Assembly: GCA_016194905.1 (NCBI GenBank)
Contig: JACQAP010000035.1
Location: 1 to 40,859 of the forward strand
Direction: 5' to 3'
DNA from: Betaproteobacteria bacterium
GTDB taxonomy: Bacteria; Pseudomonadota; Gammaproteobacteria; Burkholderiales; JACQAP01
Length of the DNA stretch: 40,859 nt
Position numbers and translations under genes: made by a program. Shown in pieces: positions 1-8,991 of this stretch. How positions within the stretch are numbered: position 1 is the first letter of the stretch; every line of letters starts with the position of its first letter. The notes under the pieces are model-generated. The model had not been told where the DNA came from and made no database searches. It saw only the letters and a list, made by a program, of their open reading frames with translations.

Positions 1-229
1 AAACAGGAAGCGGCGAGCTTGCTCTGCGTCGGCTTGAACCAGGACGCAATCGGTCTACCGCTTCCCCGCTCTCAGGTCCGGCCAGACCTGAGAACACAAA
101 CAACATACACGTACAAAACGAACATACAAGGACGCGGAGGACGCGGAGGGAAAAAGTGCAGAATGAAGAAAGATAGTGGCAGTTTTTTTCAATGGGTAGT
201 TCTATCTATCATGGCCGGCACAATCTGGC
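1..229. other. Intergenic leader with short G-rich repeat
   Basis: No convincing gene lies here. Near 130-150 the + strand has a tandem GGACGCGGA/GGACGCGGAGGG motif. It belongs to the same loose family as the CACAGAGGA-type repeats seen later in the window at 27770-27805 and 33373-33555. I cannot identify a clear promoter for the gene that follows. Confidence 0.4.
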
Positions 230-1675
230 ATGATCATCGGCATGCGGAAGCATAAGTCTTCGAAGCGCAGTTTACGTCCATCTCTCCTGCTGCCGGTACT
301 TCTGCTGGCGGCGGGCGGGTTTGCCATCGGCCAGGACGGCGTCGATGACGCCACGCTCTCGGCTGGCAGTTTCACCATCAGGCGCTTCGACCGCCAGGCC
401 TTCTCCGAACCGGCGCCGGTGCTGACGCTCAAACAGCGCCAGACCTTCATGGTCGGCCGCAACGTGTTCAATCGGCAATGGGCCGCGATCACTTCGCTGA
501 ACGGCGACTGGGGATTGGGCCCGACCTTCATCGCCGATCGCTGCAGCGCCTGCCACGTCAATACCGGTCGCGGCAGCCCGCCGGCCTCTTCCGACGAACA
601 ACTGCTGTCGATGCTGGTGCGCCTTAGCATTCCCGGCACGGACAAGCACGGTGGGCCGAAGCCGCATCCCGACTACGGCGACCAGTTCCAGAACCGTTCG
701 ATGGACGGCCGCAACGTGGACCTGGCTTATTCCGGCGCGCCGGTTCCCAACGAAGCGGACCTGTTCCTCAACTGGGAAGAACAAACGGTGGCGTTCGCCG
801 ACGGCGAGACGGTGACGCTGCGCAAGTCGAAGCTGCGCGTGGAGAATCTGAAGTTCGGCGAGCTTGGAAACGACACCATGATGTCGCTGCGCATGGCGCA
901 ACCGCTGGTGGGCATCGGATTTCTCGAAGCTGTTTCGGAAGAAACCATCCTCTCCATCGCGGAGAAACAGCGGGCGCAGAATGTCAACGGCCGGCCGAAT
1001 CGCGTCTGGGATGCGGCGAGCAAGCGCACGGCTCTCGGCCGCTTCGGCTGGAAAGCCAATGTGCCGAGCCTGAAACAGCAGATTGCCGCCGCGGCGCTCG
1101 GTGACATGGGCGTGAACTCGAACCTGTTTTCCGAGCAGAACTGCCCGCCGATACAGACTGTCTGCGCCAAACAACTGCCGGGAAATTTTCCCGAGATCAT
1201 CGACCACGAAATCGATGCGCTCGAACTCTGGCTGCAAGGTCTCGCCGTGCCCGCGCGCCGCGATGTGAACGATTCTGAGGTGAGACGCGGCGCCGCGCTG
1301 TTCTCATCGGCGCAATGCGCGGTATGTCATGTCCCCGAGATGAAGACCGGCAGCTTTCCAAAGCTGCCGCAATTGTCCGGCCTGCTGTTTCACGCCTACA
1401 CCGATCTGTTGCTGCACGACATGGGCGAAGGGCTCGCCGACGGCAGGCCGGACTTTCAGGCGGGGCCGCGCGACTGGCGCACGCCGCCGCTGTGGGGACT
1501 GGGTCTTTCCGCCATCGTGACGGGCGGCACCGCATTGTTGCACGACGGGCGCGCGCGCAATGTCGGCGAAGCGATACTATGGCACGGCGGCGAAGCCGAA
1601 GCGGCGCGCGAAACATTCCGCAACATGTCGAAGGCCGATCGTGCCGCACTGGCCAGGTTTGTCGAGTCGATCTGA
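230..1675 (+). CDS. Di-heme oxidoreductase, DUF1111 family (putative peroxidase-like cytochrome)
   Basis: This 481-aa protein carries two c-type heme motifs, CSACH at residues 105-109 and CAVCH at 363-367. The wording around them (HVNTGRGSPP after the first; LLHDGRARNV and LWHGG near the C terminus) is characteristic of the DUF1111/COG3488 di-heme oxidoreductases, and the length fits. A basic start followed by a hydrophobic stretch (LLLPVLLLAAGGFAIG) indicates Sec export, so it acts in the periplasm. The start at 230 is uncertain; an in-frame ATG at 242 is equally possible and neither has a strong ribosome site. The true substrate is unknown; peroxidase or electron-transfer activity is inferred from the fold. 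It lies 252 bp upstream of the cytochrome operon at 1928-10464 on the same strand. Fragments of the 3' end of a related gene occur at 20062-20197 and 23713-23874. Confidence 0.85.
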   Translation: MIIGMRKHKSSKRSLRPSLLLPVLLLAAGGFAIGQDGVDDATLSAGSFTIRRFDRQAFSEPAPVLTLKQRQTFMVGRNVFNRQWAAITSLNGDWGLGPTFIADRCSACHVNTGRGSPPASSDEQLLSMLVRLSIPGTDKHGGPKPHPDYGDQFQNRSMDGRNVDLAYSGAPVPNEADLFLNWEEQTVAFADGETVTLRKSKLRVENLKFGELGNDTMMSLRMAQPLVGIGFLEAVSEETILSIAEKQRAQNVNGRPNRVWDAASKRTALGRFGWKANVPSLKQQIAAAALGDMGVNSNLFSEQNCPPIQTVCAKQLPGNFPEIIDHEIDALELWLQGLAVPARRDVNDSEVRRGAALFSSAQCAVCHVPEMKTGSFPKLPQLSGLLFHAYTDLLLHDMGEGLADGRPDFQAGPRDWRTPPLWGLGLSAIVTGGTALLHDGRARNVGEAILWHGGEAEAARETFRNMSKADRAALARFVESI

Positions 1676-1927
1676 GTAGTCGCCGATCCCGTCCGCGATC
1701 GGAATCACCGAAACCTGATTGTCGTTATTCGACGACGCCGCAAATCTCACACTTTGATAGGTTTGACGCAGGCGCGTCGCGCCGAACCGCTTTCCTTTTC
1801 CTCCGCCAGGCGCTATATAGGTGAATGACAATTCGGGGCCGTCGCCGGACGTGGCTCGATGTCCCGCGTCGAAGGCAGCCATGTTTCCCGGCACTCCGGC
1901 TGGCAACAGCACTAGGGGGGAGGAAAA
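1676..1927. other. Spacer before cytochrome operon
   Basis: About 250 bp without a gene. It should contain the promoter of the operon that starts at 1928, but I see no convincing -35/-10 pair. A strong G-rich ribosome site (AGGGGGGAGGA) ends just before the ATG at 1928. Confidence 0.4.
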
Positions 1928-4507
1928 ATGAAACGCTTCGCCATCATCGCTGCAGCATTGGCGGTCAGCAATGGCATTGCGGCGGCCGCGGCGACCGACC
2001 GCCCAGATGCGGCCAGGCCGGTCGTTGTCGCGCAAGCCGACAAACCCGTTGCCGCTGCCGGATCCAATGCCGCCACTGGATCCAATACCCCTGCGCTACG
2101 CGACAATCCCGGCTTCTATCTTGGTGAAGCCGGACTCAATCCCTCTGAACGCGCGGGCCGCGAGATCTGGTACAAGGCGACCGCCGGGAACAGCCGCTTC
2201 CACACCTACACGTTTCAGCAGCGCATCGGCGTGCTCATCGACTGGTATCGCGTGCTCAACGCGAACGAGCGCGACGACCGGCTGCGCGCCTGGGGAATCA
2301 TCAACGATCCGGGATGCTGCACGCCCGGCAGCAAGGGATGTCCCGCGAAGACCCTGGAAGAAACCTACGGGCTCGACTGGTGCCCCGGCGACCAGGAACT
2401 TCTGAAGTTCGTCGGCCGTGACGGTTATCGCGATCCCGCATGCGATTTCTCGGATGCGCCGGTCGATGCGAGCGACTTGCATCACAAGGCCAAAGACCAG
2501 CGCCAGTCATCCTGCGATCTCGCGTTCGGCACTTCCACCGGCGCGCTCGGACTGCGCAAGTTTCCCAATCCGCGTTTCGACAGGGAGCGCTGGATCAAGC
2601 TCAACGGCAGCCAGGCGAACTGGGAGGGGTTTCGCGGCAAGCTCGCCAAGGACCCGAAGAATTCGGACAGCAAGATGAGCCGCTTGGCCGACGGTTCTGT
2701 CGAACCGCCTTTCCTGATCGGCATGTCCTGCGGTGCCTGCCACATCGCCTTCGATCCGCTGCGCCCGCCGAAGGATCCGTCGCATCCCGAATGGAAGAAC
2801 ATCAAGGGCGCGATCGGCAACCAGTACACGCGCATGTCGGAGATTCTCGGCTCAGGCATGCCGACCTCGAGCATCGAGTTCCAGGTGTTCGCGCATGCCC
2901 GGCCCGGGACGACCGACACTTCCGCCGTGCCCACGGATCAGGTCAACAATCCCGGCACCATGAACGCCATCATCAACGTCGACCGCCGTCCCACCTTCGC
3001 CGGCGAGAAAGTCGACAAGTGGCGCAAGGCGGCGGCCTGCGAAAAAGGCGCACCGGAGAGCCAGTGCTGGTGCGAACCCGGCCGCGAGGGCAAGTGCTGG
3101 CAGCGCAGCGTGAAGGAAGAAACCGTGCATCACATCCTCAAGGGCGGCGAGGATTCGATCGGAGCGCTCGAAGCCATCCAGCGCGTCTACTTCAACATCG
3201 GCTCGTGTTCAGAGCAATGCTGGGTGAATCATCTGACCGACCTGCGCCAGGCCGATCCGCAGTCGCGCAACTTCGGCCAGACGCCTTTCAACATCGGCCA
3301 GTGCCGGCGCGATTGCAGCAACTTCCGCGCGATCGAAGACAGGCTTGCCAACATTCTCGCCTTCCTCACCTCCAAAGAAACGGACGCTACGGACCTCGCG
3401 GTAGCGAGGGAGAACCAGCGTCGCGAGAGGAATCCGAAGGCCGTCTACTCGCAAGCCGATCTGGAGCGCGACCTCGACCGGCAGTTCGCGCCGGGCAGCG
3501 TCGCATCGGGGCGGGAAGTGTTCGCCGCCAACTGCGCACGCTGTCATTCGAGCCTCCCCGAAGCGACCGGCGGTCCGTTCAAAAACCGCGACTTCCGCGC
3601 GCCGGAGCCGAACCACGCGCGCGGGCTGCGCGCCGACTGGATGGGCAACGACCAGGCCACGCTGTCTTCCGAAGTCAAGACTTTCCGCTGCCGCGCGTTG
3701 CACTCCAACCACATGGCCGGCCATGTCTGGCAGGAATACGGTTCGGAGACGCTGCGCGCACGCACACCGGATCCGTCCCTGAAAGAGCCGCACGACGGCG
3801 GCCGCGGTTACTACCGCAACATCTCGCTGCTGTCGCTATGGGCGCACGCGCCGTTCCTGCATAACAATGCACTGGGTCCCGAGATCTGCGGCAATCCCGG
3901 GAACAAGGCGAATGACTTTTATCGTTCGTCTTACGTCGGCGCCGACCACAAATTGTTGAGCGCCGACAAGGCGCCCGCCTGCTGGGCCTACGATCCCAGC
4001 GTGGACGGCCGCTTCAAGCTGTATGTCGCCTCGATGGAAGACCTGCTGAACCCGGGCAAGCGCATCCCGAAAATCACCAAGTTCAGCGAGGACGTGCCGA
4101 TCAGCCTAGGCCCGCGGCTCTGGGACGGCACCGAGGAAAAACAAGTGGTCGGCTTCACGCTGACCTTGCCGGCCGGCACCAATGCTGGCGCGCTCGGCGA
4201 TTTCCAGCACAAGCAGTTCATGAACGATCTTGTGGCCGCCAAGCTGAGGCCCGCCGCGCTGCAGGAGAAATTGGGCAAGCGCCTTGGTGAAGCCGAGGGC
4301 AAGAAAATGGTCGAGGAATTGCAATCACTGAGCGCGGAAGTGCTCAAGGATCCGCAGCAACTGATCACGGCGGTGAAAAAGCGGCCGATGCTGCTCGAGG
4401 CTTACAGCTCCTGCCTTGCGGACGTCGAGAACGACGGCCATCCGTTCGGCGAGGGTTTGTCCGACAAGGAAAAGAAGGCCTTGATCGCCTTCCTCGCCAC
4501 GATTTGA
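1928..4507 (+). CDS. Large exported di-heme c-type cytochrome
   Basis: This 859-aa protein begins with a clear signal peptide (MKRFAIIAAALAVSNGIAAAAA) and has heme motifs CGACH at residues 268-272 and CARCH at 536-540. The C-terminal half contains LWAHAPFLHNNALGP, a variant of the APYLHNGS box also found in the two paralogues downstream. Extra cysteines (CCTPG...CPAKT, CWCEPG, CSEQCW, CRRDC) are unusually frequent and may form disulfides. The start is supported by the G-rich ribosome site directly upstream. It is the first gene of a five-gene operon with gaps of 14-40 bp. The two-heme layout and the LHN box recall di-heme oxygenases/peroxidases of the MauG/RoxA type, but that link is from memory and tentative. 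No substrate can be assigned. Confidence 0.75.
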   Translation: MKRFAIIAAALAVSNGIAAAAATDRPDAARPVVVAQADKPVAAAGSNAATGSNTPALRDNPGFYLGEAGLNPSERAGREIWYKATAGNSRFHTYTFQQRIGVLIDWYRVLNANERDDRLRAWGIINDPGCCTPGSKGCPAKTLEETYGLDWCPGDQELLKFVGRDGYRDPACDFSDAPVDASDLHHKAKDQRQSSCDLAFGTSTGALGLRKFPNPRFDRERWIKLNGSQANWEGFRGKLAKDPKNSDSKMSRLADGSVEPPFLIGMSCGACHIAFDPLRPPKDPSHPEWKNIKGAIGNQYTRMSEILGSGMPTSSIEFQVFAHARPGTTDTSAVPTDQVNNPGTMNAIINVDRRPTFAGEKVDKWRKAAACEKGAPESQCWCEPGREGKCWQRSVKEETVHHILKGGEDSIGALEAIQRVYFNIGSCSEQCWVNHLTDLRQADPQSRNFGQTPFNIGQCRRDCSNFRAIEDRLANILAFLTSKETDATDLAVARENQRRERNPKAVYSQADLERDLDRQFAPGSVASGREVFAANCARCHSSLPEATGGPFKNRDFRAPEPNHARGLRADWMGNDQATLSSEVKTFRCRALHSNHMAGHVWQEYGSETLRARTPDPSLKEPHDGGRGYYRNISLLSLWAHAPFLHNNALGPEICGNPGNKANDFYRSSYVGADHKLLSADKAPACWAYDPSVDGRFKLYVASMEDLLNPGKRIPKITKFSEDVPISLGPRLWDGTEEKQVVGFTLTLPAGTNAGALGDFQHKQFMNDLVAAKLRPAALQEKLGKRLGEAEGKKMVEELQSLSAEVLKDPQQLITAVKKRPMLLEAYSSCLADVENDGHPFGEGLSDKEKKALIAFLATI

Positions 4508-4524
4508 CGACCCCGGGGGCCACA

Positions 4525-5418
4525 ATGAACAAAAAAAGCATTCTTACCGGACTGATGTTCGCGCTGGCGCTGATGCTGGGCGGCTGCGACTTCGTCGGCA
4601 GCCTGTTTCATCCCGCACCGGTCATCAAGTTTGCCCCGTATGGACCCGACTATCAGGCCAAGCCGGATTTCGCGCAGATCGAGTACGAGTTTCCGCTGAC
4701 GCCGGCGGAACTGAAGAAGCTCGATGCGGACAACCTGAAGAGTTACGACCAGGAGCAGATCGATCAGATCTATGCACGGCTCAGCGCCGGTCCCATACCG
4801 GACGGCGCATTCGACGGCGGGTTGTTTTTTCCGAAAGGCGTGAGCGGCGACCGGCGCATCGCCGAAATCGTCGGCGGGCTGCCCGGACTTGCGGTCGACC
4901 TGAAGGTGCAGAAGATCGAGGTCATCGGCAAGACGCTGTGGAAGGGCAAGGTTTTCTATCGCGATCAGCGCGTGCTGCGCAATCGTATCAACGATTTGAC
5001 CCTGCTCAAGCCGCTCATCGACGGCGACCTGTCCACCATTCCCAAGATCACGGTGGCCGGCCGCGACCAGTGGCTGATGTTTCCGGCGAAGCTGTATTGC
5101 GGGCAGAGCCTGCTCGACTCGCGGCGCGAATCGGTGATCATCGATTATTTCTTCACCGACGAAATATCCGGTTACCGCGAGCGGCCGGACTATCTTGCCG
5201 GGCGCCGCGGCTTCCAGGTGCGCGATGAGATCCGCATGGTGCGGCCCGGCTTCTATCTCGGCCGCGCCTACATCGGCAAGATCTTCCTGCTCAACTTTAC
5301 CCTCTACAACAAGGAAATCGCCGATCGCGACGGTGAAGGATTCATGAAGACCGGCCAGGTGCAGGAAGACTGCTGGTCGGGCACGCCGCGGCGGGTGGCG
5401 CTGACCGCATCGAAGTGA
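4525..5418 (+). CDS. Predicted lipoprotein of the cytochrome operon
   Basis: This 297-aa protein starts MNKKSILTGLMFALALMLGGC, a typical lipoprotein signal with the lipobox LGGC, so it should be acylated at Cys21 and attached to a membrane. I choose the ATG at 4525 rather than an in-frame TTG at 4504 because it places the signal peptide correctly. The C-terminal half has a run of short beta-like stretches (DEIRMVRPGFYLGRAYIGK and onwards) suggesting a small beta sandwich or barrel. I do not recognise a family. It contains no heme motif. Its position inside a run of di-heme cytochromes, 17 bp after the previous stop, suggests it is an assembly, docking or substrate-binding partner for them. 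Confidence 0.75.
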   Translation: MNKKSILTGLMFALALMLGGCDFVGSLFHPAPVIKFAPYGPDYQAKPDFAQIEYEFPLTPAELKKLDADNLKSYDQEQIDQIYARLSAGPIPDGAFDGGLFFPKGVSGDRRIAEIVGGLPGLAVDLKVQKIEVIGKTLWKGKVFYRDQRVLRNRINDLTLLKPLIDGDLSTIPKITVAGRDQWLMFPAKLYCGQSLLDSRRESVIIDYFFTDEISGYRERPDYLAGRRGFQVRDEIRMVRPGFYLGRAYIGKIFLLNFTLYNKEIADRDGEGFMKTGQVQEDCWSGTPRRVALTASK

Positions 5419-5456
5419 GCCGGATTCGCGGTGTCCCGTCATGACGCAAACAAGGC

Positions 5457-7427
5457 ATGAGGATCCTGGCAGCGGTCGGCATGGCCTGCATGTTTGTTAC
5501 TGCGTGCGGCATGGCTGAGCACGCACCGGTTGCGGGTGGGGATAACCTTCCGCACTGGGCGGTGGATCCGGGCAGGCCGGGACGCGACATTCCCGCAGCG
5601 GGGCGCTCGCTGTTCGATTTTGCCGTGGCCGGCCGCATCGATGGCAAGCCGGCTTACGACGTTCCGTTGTCTTTCGACGAGCTCGTCCGGCGCCTGGAAC
5701 ACCGCCTGGGCTGCGCAAGTAATTGCAGCCACCAGGTTCTCATTCCATTGGGGCGCTCGTTGCAACGCATGTCGGCGTCCCCGGATTTCTTTGCGTCTCC
5801 CCGCGTCGTGGTCGCTATCACCGGGGACGGCGCCGGTCCGGTGTCCGGCAGGGACCGCATCTATCTGGGCTATCAGCGGCGTTCAAACGTCATCGAGGTC
5901 ATCAGCTACAACGAAACCGCCGGACGCTTCGAATTCCAGTTGGTGAAGAACTATCGCCGGGGCGCCACGCCGCAGGTGGTGTACGCGAATCGCAACGTCT
6001 GCGTCGCCTGTCATCAGAACCACGGCCCGGTTTTCTCGCGCCAGGTGTGGGACGAAACCAATGCCAATCCGCAAGTGGCTGCGATTTTGTCCAGGGCGGG
6101 CCAGTTTCATCGGATTCCGGTCGAGATACCCAATGCCATCGACGATGCCACGGATCGCGCCAACCTGATCGGGGTCGCGCAACGCATGTGGATCGAGGCC
6201 TGCGATGCAAAATGCCGCAAGGACGCATTGACCGCGGCGCTGCAGTACCGGCTCTCGGGCGAGAGGGGATTCGATCGCGAGCCGGTTGCAGAAGCAATAG
6301 CAACCGGGTTCCGCAGACGCTGGCCGAACGGACTGGCGATCCCGAATCCGGATATCCCGAACCGCGATCCTCTCGCCTTTGCTGCCGGCACCCGGGGTCT
6401 CGCGCAATCGCATGTCCCCGCGCCATTGGAGGCGATTGCACCGCGTGCGCCCCTCGAGGTATGGCGCGCACAGGATCCCGAGCTCGCGCACCGTTTCGTC
6501 ACCGGACTTGCGCAGTTGCTCGCCGGGGCGGATGTGCGGGAAATCGATGGCCGCCTCGCCGCCGGGCCTTCGGCTGCGGCAAGCAAGGAATACCGGTCGT
6601 CCTGTACCCTCGGCGATGCGGGCACGGCTTACGACTGCCGCGGCGAAGTTTCATTGAGAGGCAATGCATCCGCGCTCGACGCTATTGCCATCGGCAACAA
6701 TGCTCCGCTGCGCAACCTGACGCTCTCCGCGATCAAGCGCGGTCCCGGCGTGCTCGAATTCCGGCCCGGCAGCGGCGGTCATCGCGCAAGGCTTGCCAAC
6801 GGCAATGCGATTGCGCGCGTGGCGCTGCGTTGGCGCGGCGCGCAGGGCGAAGCCAAAGTCACCGTGATCGAGGACTTCGCAAAACTGCGCGAAGCCGTGG
6901 CGGCACTTTCGCTGCCGGACAAACCGTTCAGCCGGACGGCGGTCATGGCGGCGCTGGACGCAGCCCTCGGCCTGCCCGCACAAGCGCGCTGCTGCGATGA
7001 CGCGTCGTCCCTGCCGCCGGCGCAGGCGGACGCCGCACCTGCGACATCGCTGCCGCCCGAAGCCACGGCTTTTCAGCAGCCTTGCGGCGCGTGCCACGCG
7101 ACGGCGGAGCCATCGCCGCCGAATTTTCTGGCCGGGGATGCGCAACGCATCAGCGCCAGCCTCGCGCACTGCGCGCCGCGCATGTTCGTGCGCCTGGCGA
7201 TGTGGGAATCGAAACCCGAGGCGCGTGACAAGATGCCCATGCCGCCGCCGCAGGCGTCGCGCGCAGGCCATCCCTGGATGCAGGACGCGCCTGCCGACGC
7301 AATCAAGCCGCTCAGGAATGCCGTTGCCGGATGGTTGCGCGCCGAGACGGGTGAAACGCCCGACCTCGCAAAGATGCTGGCGCGCGGCTACGAGAATCTG
7401 CGTCCGTGCCTGCCGGCGGGCGCGTAA
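5457..7427 (+). CDS. Lipoprotein-type di-heme cytochrome
   Basis: This 656-aa protein opens with MRILAAVGMACMFVTACGM, a lipoprotein-like signal with Cys17 as probable anchor. Heme motifs are CVACH at residues 182-186 and CGACH at 543-547. The first is followed by QNHGPVFSRQVWDETNANP. The second is followed about 40 residues on by a DKMPMPPP segment that probably supplies the axial Met, as in ordinary class I cytochromes. The region between (about 230-520) shows no familiar domain. Its unusual layout, two hemes about 360 residues apart on a lipid anchor, fits an electron-relay or oxidase subunit. It sits between the lipoprotein at 4525-5418 and the paired cytochromes at 7442-10464 and is probably co-transcribed. 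No specific function can be named. Confidence 0.75.
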   Translation: MRILAAVGMACMFVTACGMAEHAPVAGGDNLPHWAVDPGRPGRDIPAAGRSLFDFAVAGRIDGKPAYDVPLSFDELVRRLEHRLGCASNCSHQVLIPLGRSLQRMSASPDFFASPRVVVAITGDGAGPVSGRDRIYLGYQRRSNVIEVISYNETAGRFEFQLVKNYRRGATPQVVYANRNVCVACHQNHGPVFSRQVWDETNANPQVAAILSRAGQFHRIPVEIPNAIDDATDRANLIGVAQRMWIEACDAKCRKDALTAALQYRLSGERGFDREPVAEAIATGFRRRWPNGLAIPNPDIPNRDPLAFAAGTRGLAQSHVPAPLEAIAPRAPLEVWRAQDPELAHRFVTGLAQLLAGADVREIDGRLAAGPSAAASKEYRSSCTLGDAGTAYDCRGEVSLRGNASALDAIAIGNNAPLRNLTLSAIKRGPGVLEFRPGSGGHRARLANGNAIARVALRWRGAQGEAKVTVIEDFAKLREAVAALSLPDKPFSRTAVMAALDAALGLPAQARCCDDASSLPPAQADAAPATSLPPEATAFQQPCGACHATAEPSPPNFLAGDAQRISASLAHCAPRMFVRLAMWESKPEARDKMPMPPPQASRAGHPWMQDAPADAIKPLRNAVAGWLRAETGETPDLAKMLARGYENLRPCLPAGA

Positions 7428-7441
7428 CAAACGGGAAAAAA

Positions 7442-8971
7442 ATGACCTACCTCTTCACTTCCGCGGATGAACCGGGCTGGCTCTCCAGACTGTTCGGCAA
7501 GCGCTGGTTGCGCATCCTGTTCCTGCTGCTCGCCATTCCGACCTTGCTCGCCAGCGGATTCGGCATCTACCTCTGGCAGCGCTTCCGCGGCGATACCGCG
7601 ATCGAATATGCCGACATCGAACAGCATTTCAAATACGGTTCCACCGGCGGAGAGCATGAATCCGGGTTTCCCTACTGGATCTTTCAGGCCCTGCCCCAGG
7701 TCTGTGCCGAGCATCTGCCCGGCAAGGGCTACGCATCGCTCGGTCTGATCTACGAAGAGGGCAAGGATCTCCCGATCGGCATGTCGAAGCGGCGGTTCAC
7801 CGGCATAGACCGTACTTTCCTGAACTGCGCCGTCTGTCACGCCGGCACGGTGCGCGATGCGGCGCAGGAAAAACCGCGCGTCTATCTCGGCATGCCCGCC
7901 ATGCAGCTCGACATCATGGGTTTCGAGAAATTCTTTTTCGCCTGTGCCGCCGATCCGAAGTTCTCCGCGGAGTACATCGTTCCGGAAGCGCGCCGGCTGG
8001 TGCAGGCGCAAGGCGGCGACCTCGATCTCATCGACCGCTATGTGGTCTATCCGGTCGCCGTCGCGCTGATGCGCGAACGGCTGTTGATGCTCGCCGGACG
8101 TTTTTCTTTCGTGATGGGCCAACCGGACTGGGGCCCGGGTCGCGTCGACACGTTCAATTCGGCCAAGGTGATCTTCAACTTTCCGATGCACCAGATTGCC
8201 GATTACGAGAAAAACGCACCCGCCGATTTTCCCTCGATCTGGCTGCAGGGACCACGCGCGGGCATGCAGTTGCATTGGGACGGCAACAACACCAAGGTCG
8301 AGGAGCGCAACAAGAGCGCGGCTTTCGGCACCGGCACGACGCCGCCCACGATCGATCTCGAGAAGATCGGCCGCATCGAACAGTGGCTGCTGGCGAAAGA
8401 ACCGCCGAAGTATCCTTACCCCGTCGACAAGGCGAAAGCGGCGCGCGGCGCCGGACTCTACAAGGAGTACTGCGCGGATTGCCATGGCGCCGGCGCGCGC
8501 GATTTCTCGGGCAAGTCGGTCGGCAAGGTCACGCCCTGGCAGGAAGTTGCCACCGACCGGCGCAGGCTCGATTCCTACAGCTATGAACTCGCGGTGAACC
8601 AGTCGACGCTTTACGCCGGTTATCCGTGGCGCTTCCAGCATTTCCGCAAGACCAACGGCTACGCCAACATGCCGCTCGACGGTTTGTGGTTGCGTGCGCC
8701 TTACCTGCACAACGGCTCCGTGCCGACGCTGCGCGACCTGCTCGAGCCGTCCGCAAGGCGGCCGAAGGTGTTCTATCGCGGCTACGACGTCTACGATCCG
8801 GTGAAACTGGGCTTCAAGTCCAACGTCGCGGAAGAAGGCGCGCGGAAATACTTCAGGTTCGATACCGAGGTCGCGGGCAACGGCAATGCCGGCCACGAGG
8901 GCCGGCGCTATGGCACCGGGCTCTCGATCGACGACAAGGAATCGCTGGTGGAATTCCTCAAGACATTCTGA
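7442..8971 (+). CDS. Membrane-anchored di-heme cytochrome, paralogue 1
   Basis: This 509-aa protein has one N-terminal transmembrane segment (LRILFLLLAIPTLLASGFGIYLW) and a large periplasmic part with heme motifs CAVCH at 129-133 and CADCH at 344-348. Recognisable boxes are GPGRVDTFN in the middle and LWLRAPYLHNGSVPTLRDLLEP near the C terminus, the latter typical of di-heme oxidoreductases. The ATG at 7442 is chosen because GGGAAAAA precedes it; an upstream in-frame start would overlap the previous gene. It is clearly homologous to the next gene (FKYGS-G-EH, PYWIF, CAVCH, APYLHNGSVPTLRDLL, GYDVYDPV in the same order), so the two arose by tandem duplication. A role as a membrane-tethered redox enzyme or electron carrier is inferred. 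Confidence 0.8.
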   Translation: MTYLFTSADEPGWLSRLFGKRWLRILFLLLAIPTLLASGFGIYLWQRFRGDTAIEYADIEQHFKYGSTGGEHESGFPYWIFQALPQVCAEHLPGKGYASLGLIYEEGKDLPIGMSKRRFTGIDRTFLNCAVCHAGTVRDAAQEKPRVYLGMPAMQLDIMGFEKFFFACAADPKFSAEYIVPEARRLVQAQGGDLDLIDRYVVYPVAVALMRERLLMLAGRFSFVMGQPDWGPGRVDTFNSAKVIFNFPMHQIADYEKNAPADFPSIWLQGPRAGMQLHWDGNNTKVEERNKSAAFGTGTTPPTIDLEKIGRIEQWLLAKEPPKYPYPVDKAKAARGAGLYKEYCADCHGAGARDFSGKSVGKVTPWQEVATDRRRLDSYSYELAVNQSTLYAGYPWRFQHFRKTNGYANMPLDGLWLRAPYLHNGSVPTLRDLLEPSARRPKVFYRGYDVYDPVKLGFKSNVAEEGARKYFRFDTEVAGNGNAGHEGRRYGTGLSIDDKESLVEFLKTF

Positions 8972-8991
8972 CCATTTACCGGGAGACGCTC

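Noticed and set aside
2440-3864. 474-aa frame inside the large cytochrome gene
   Set aside because: Same-strand shadow frame with extreme Arg content; the overlapping frame has signal peptide and two heme motifs.
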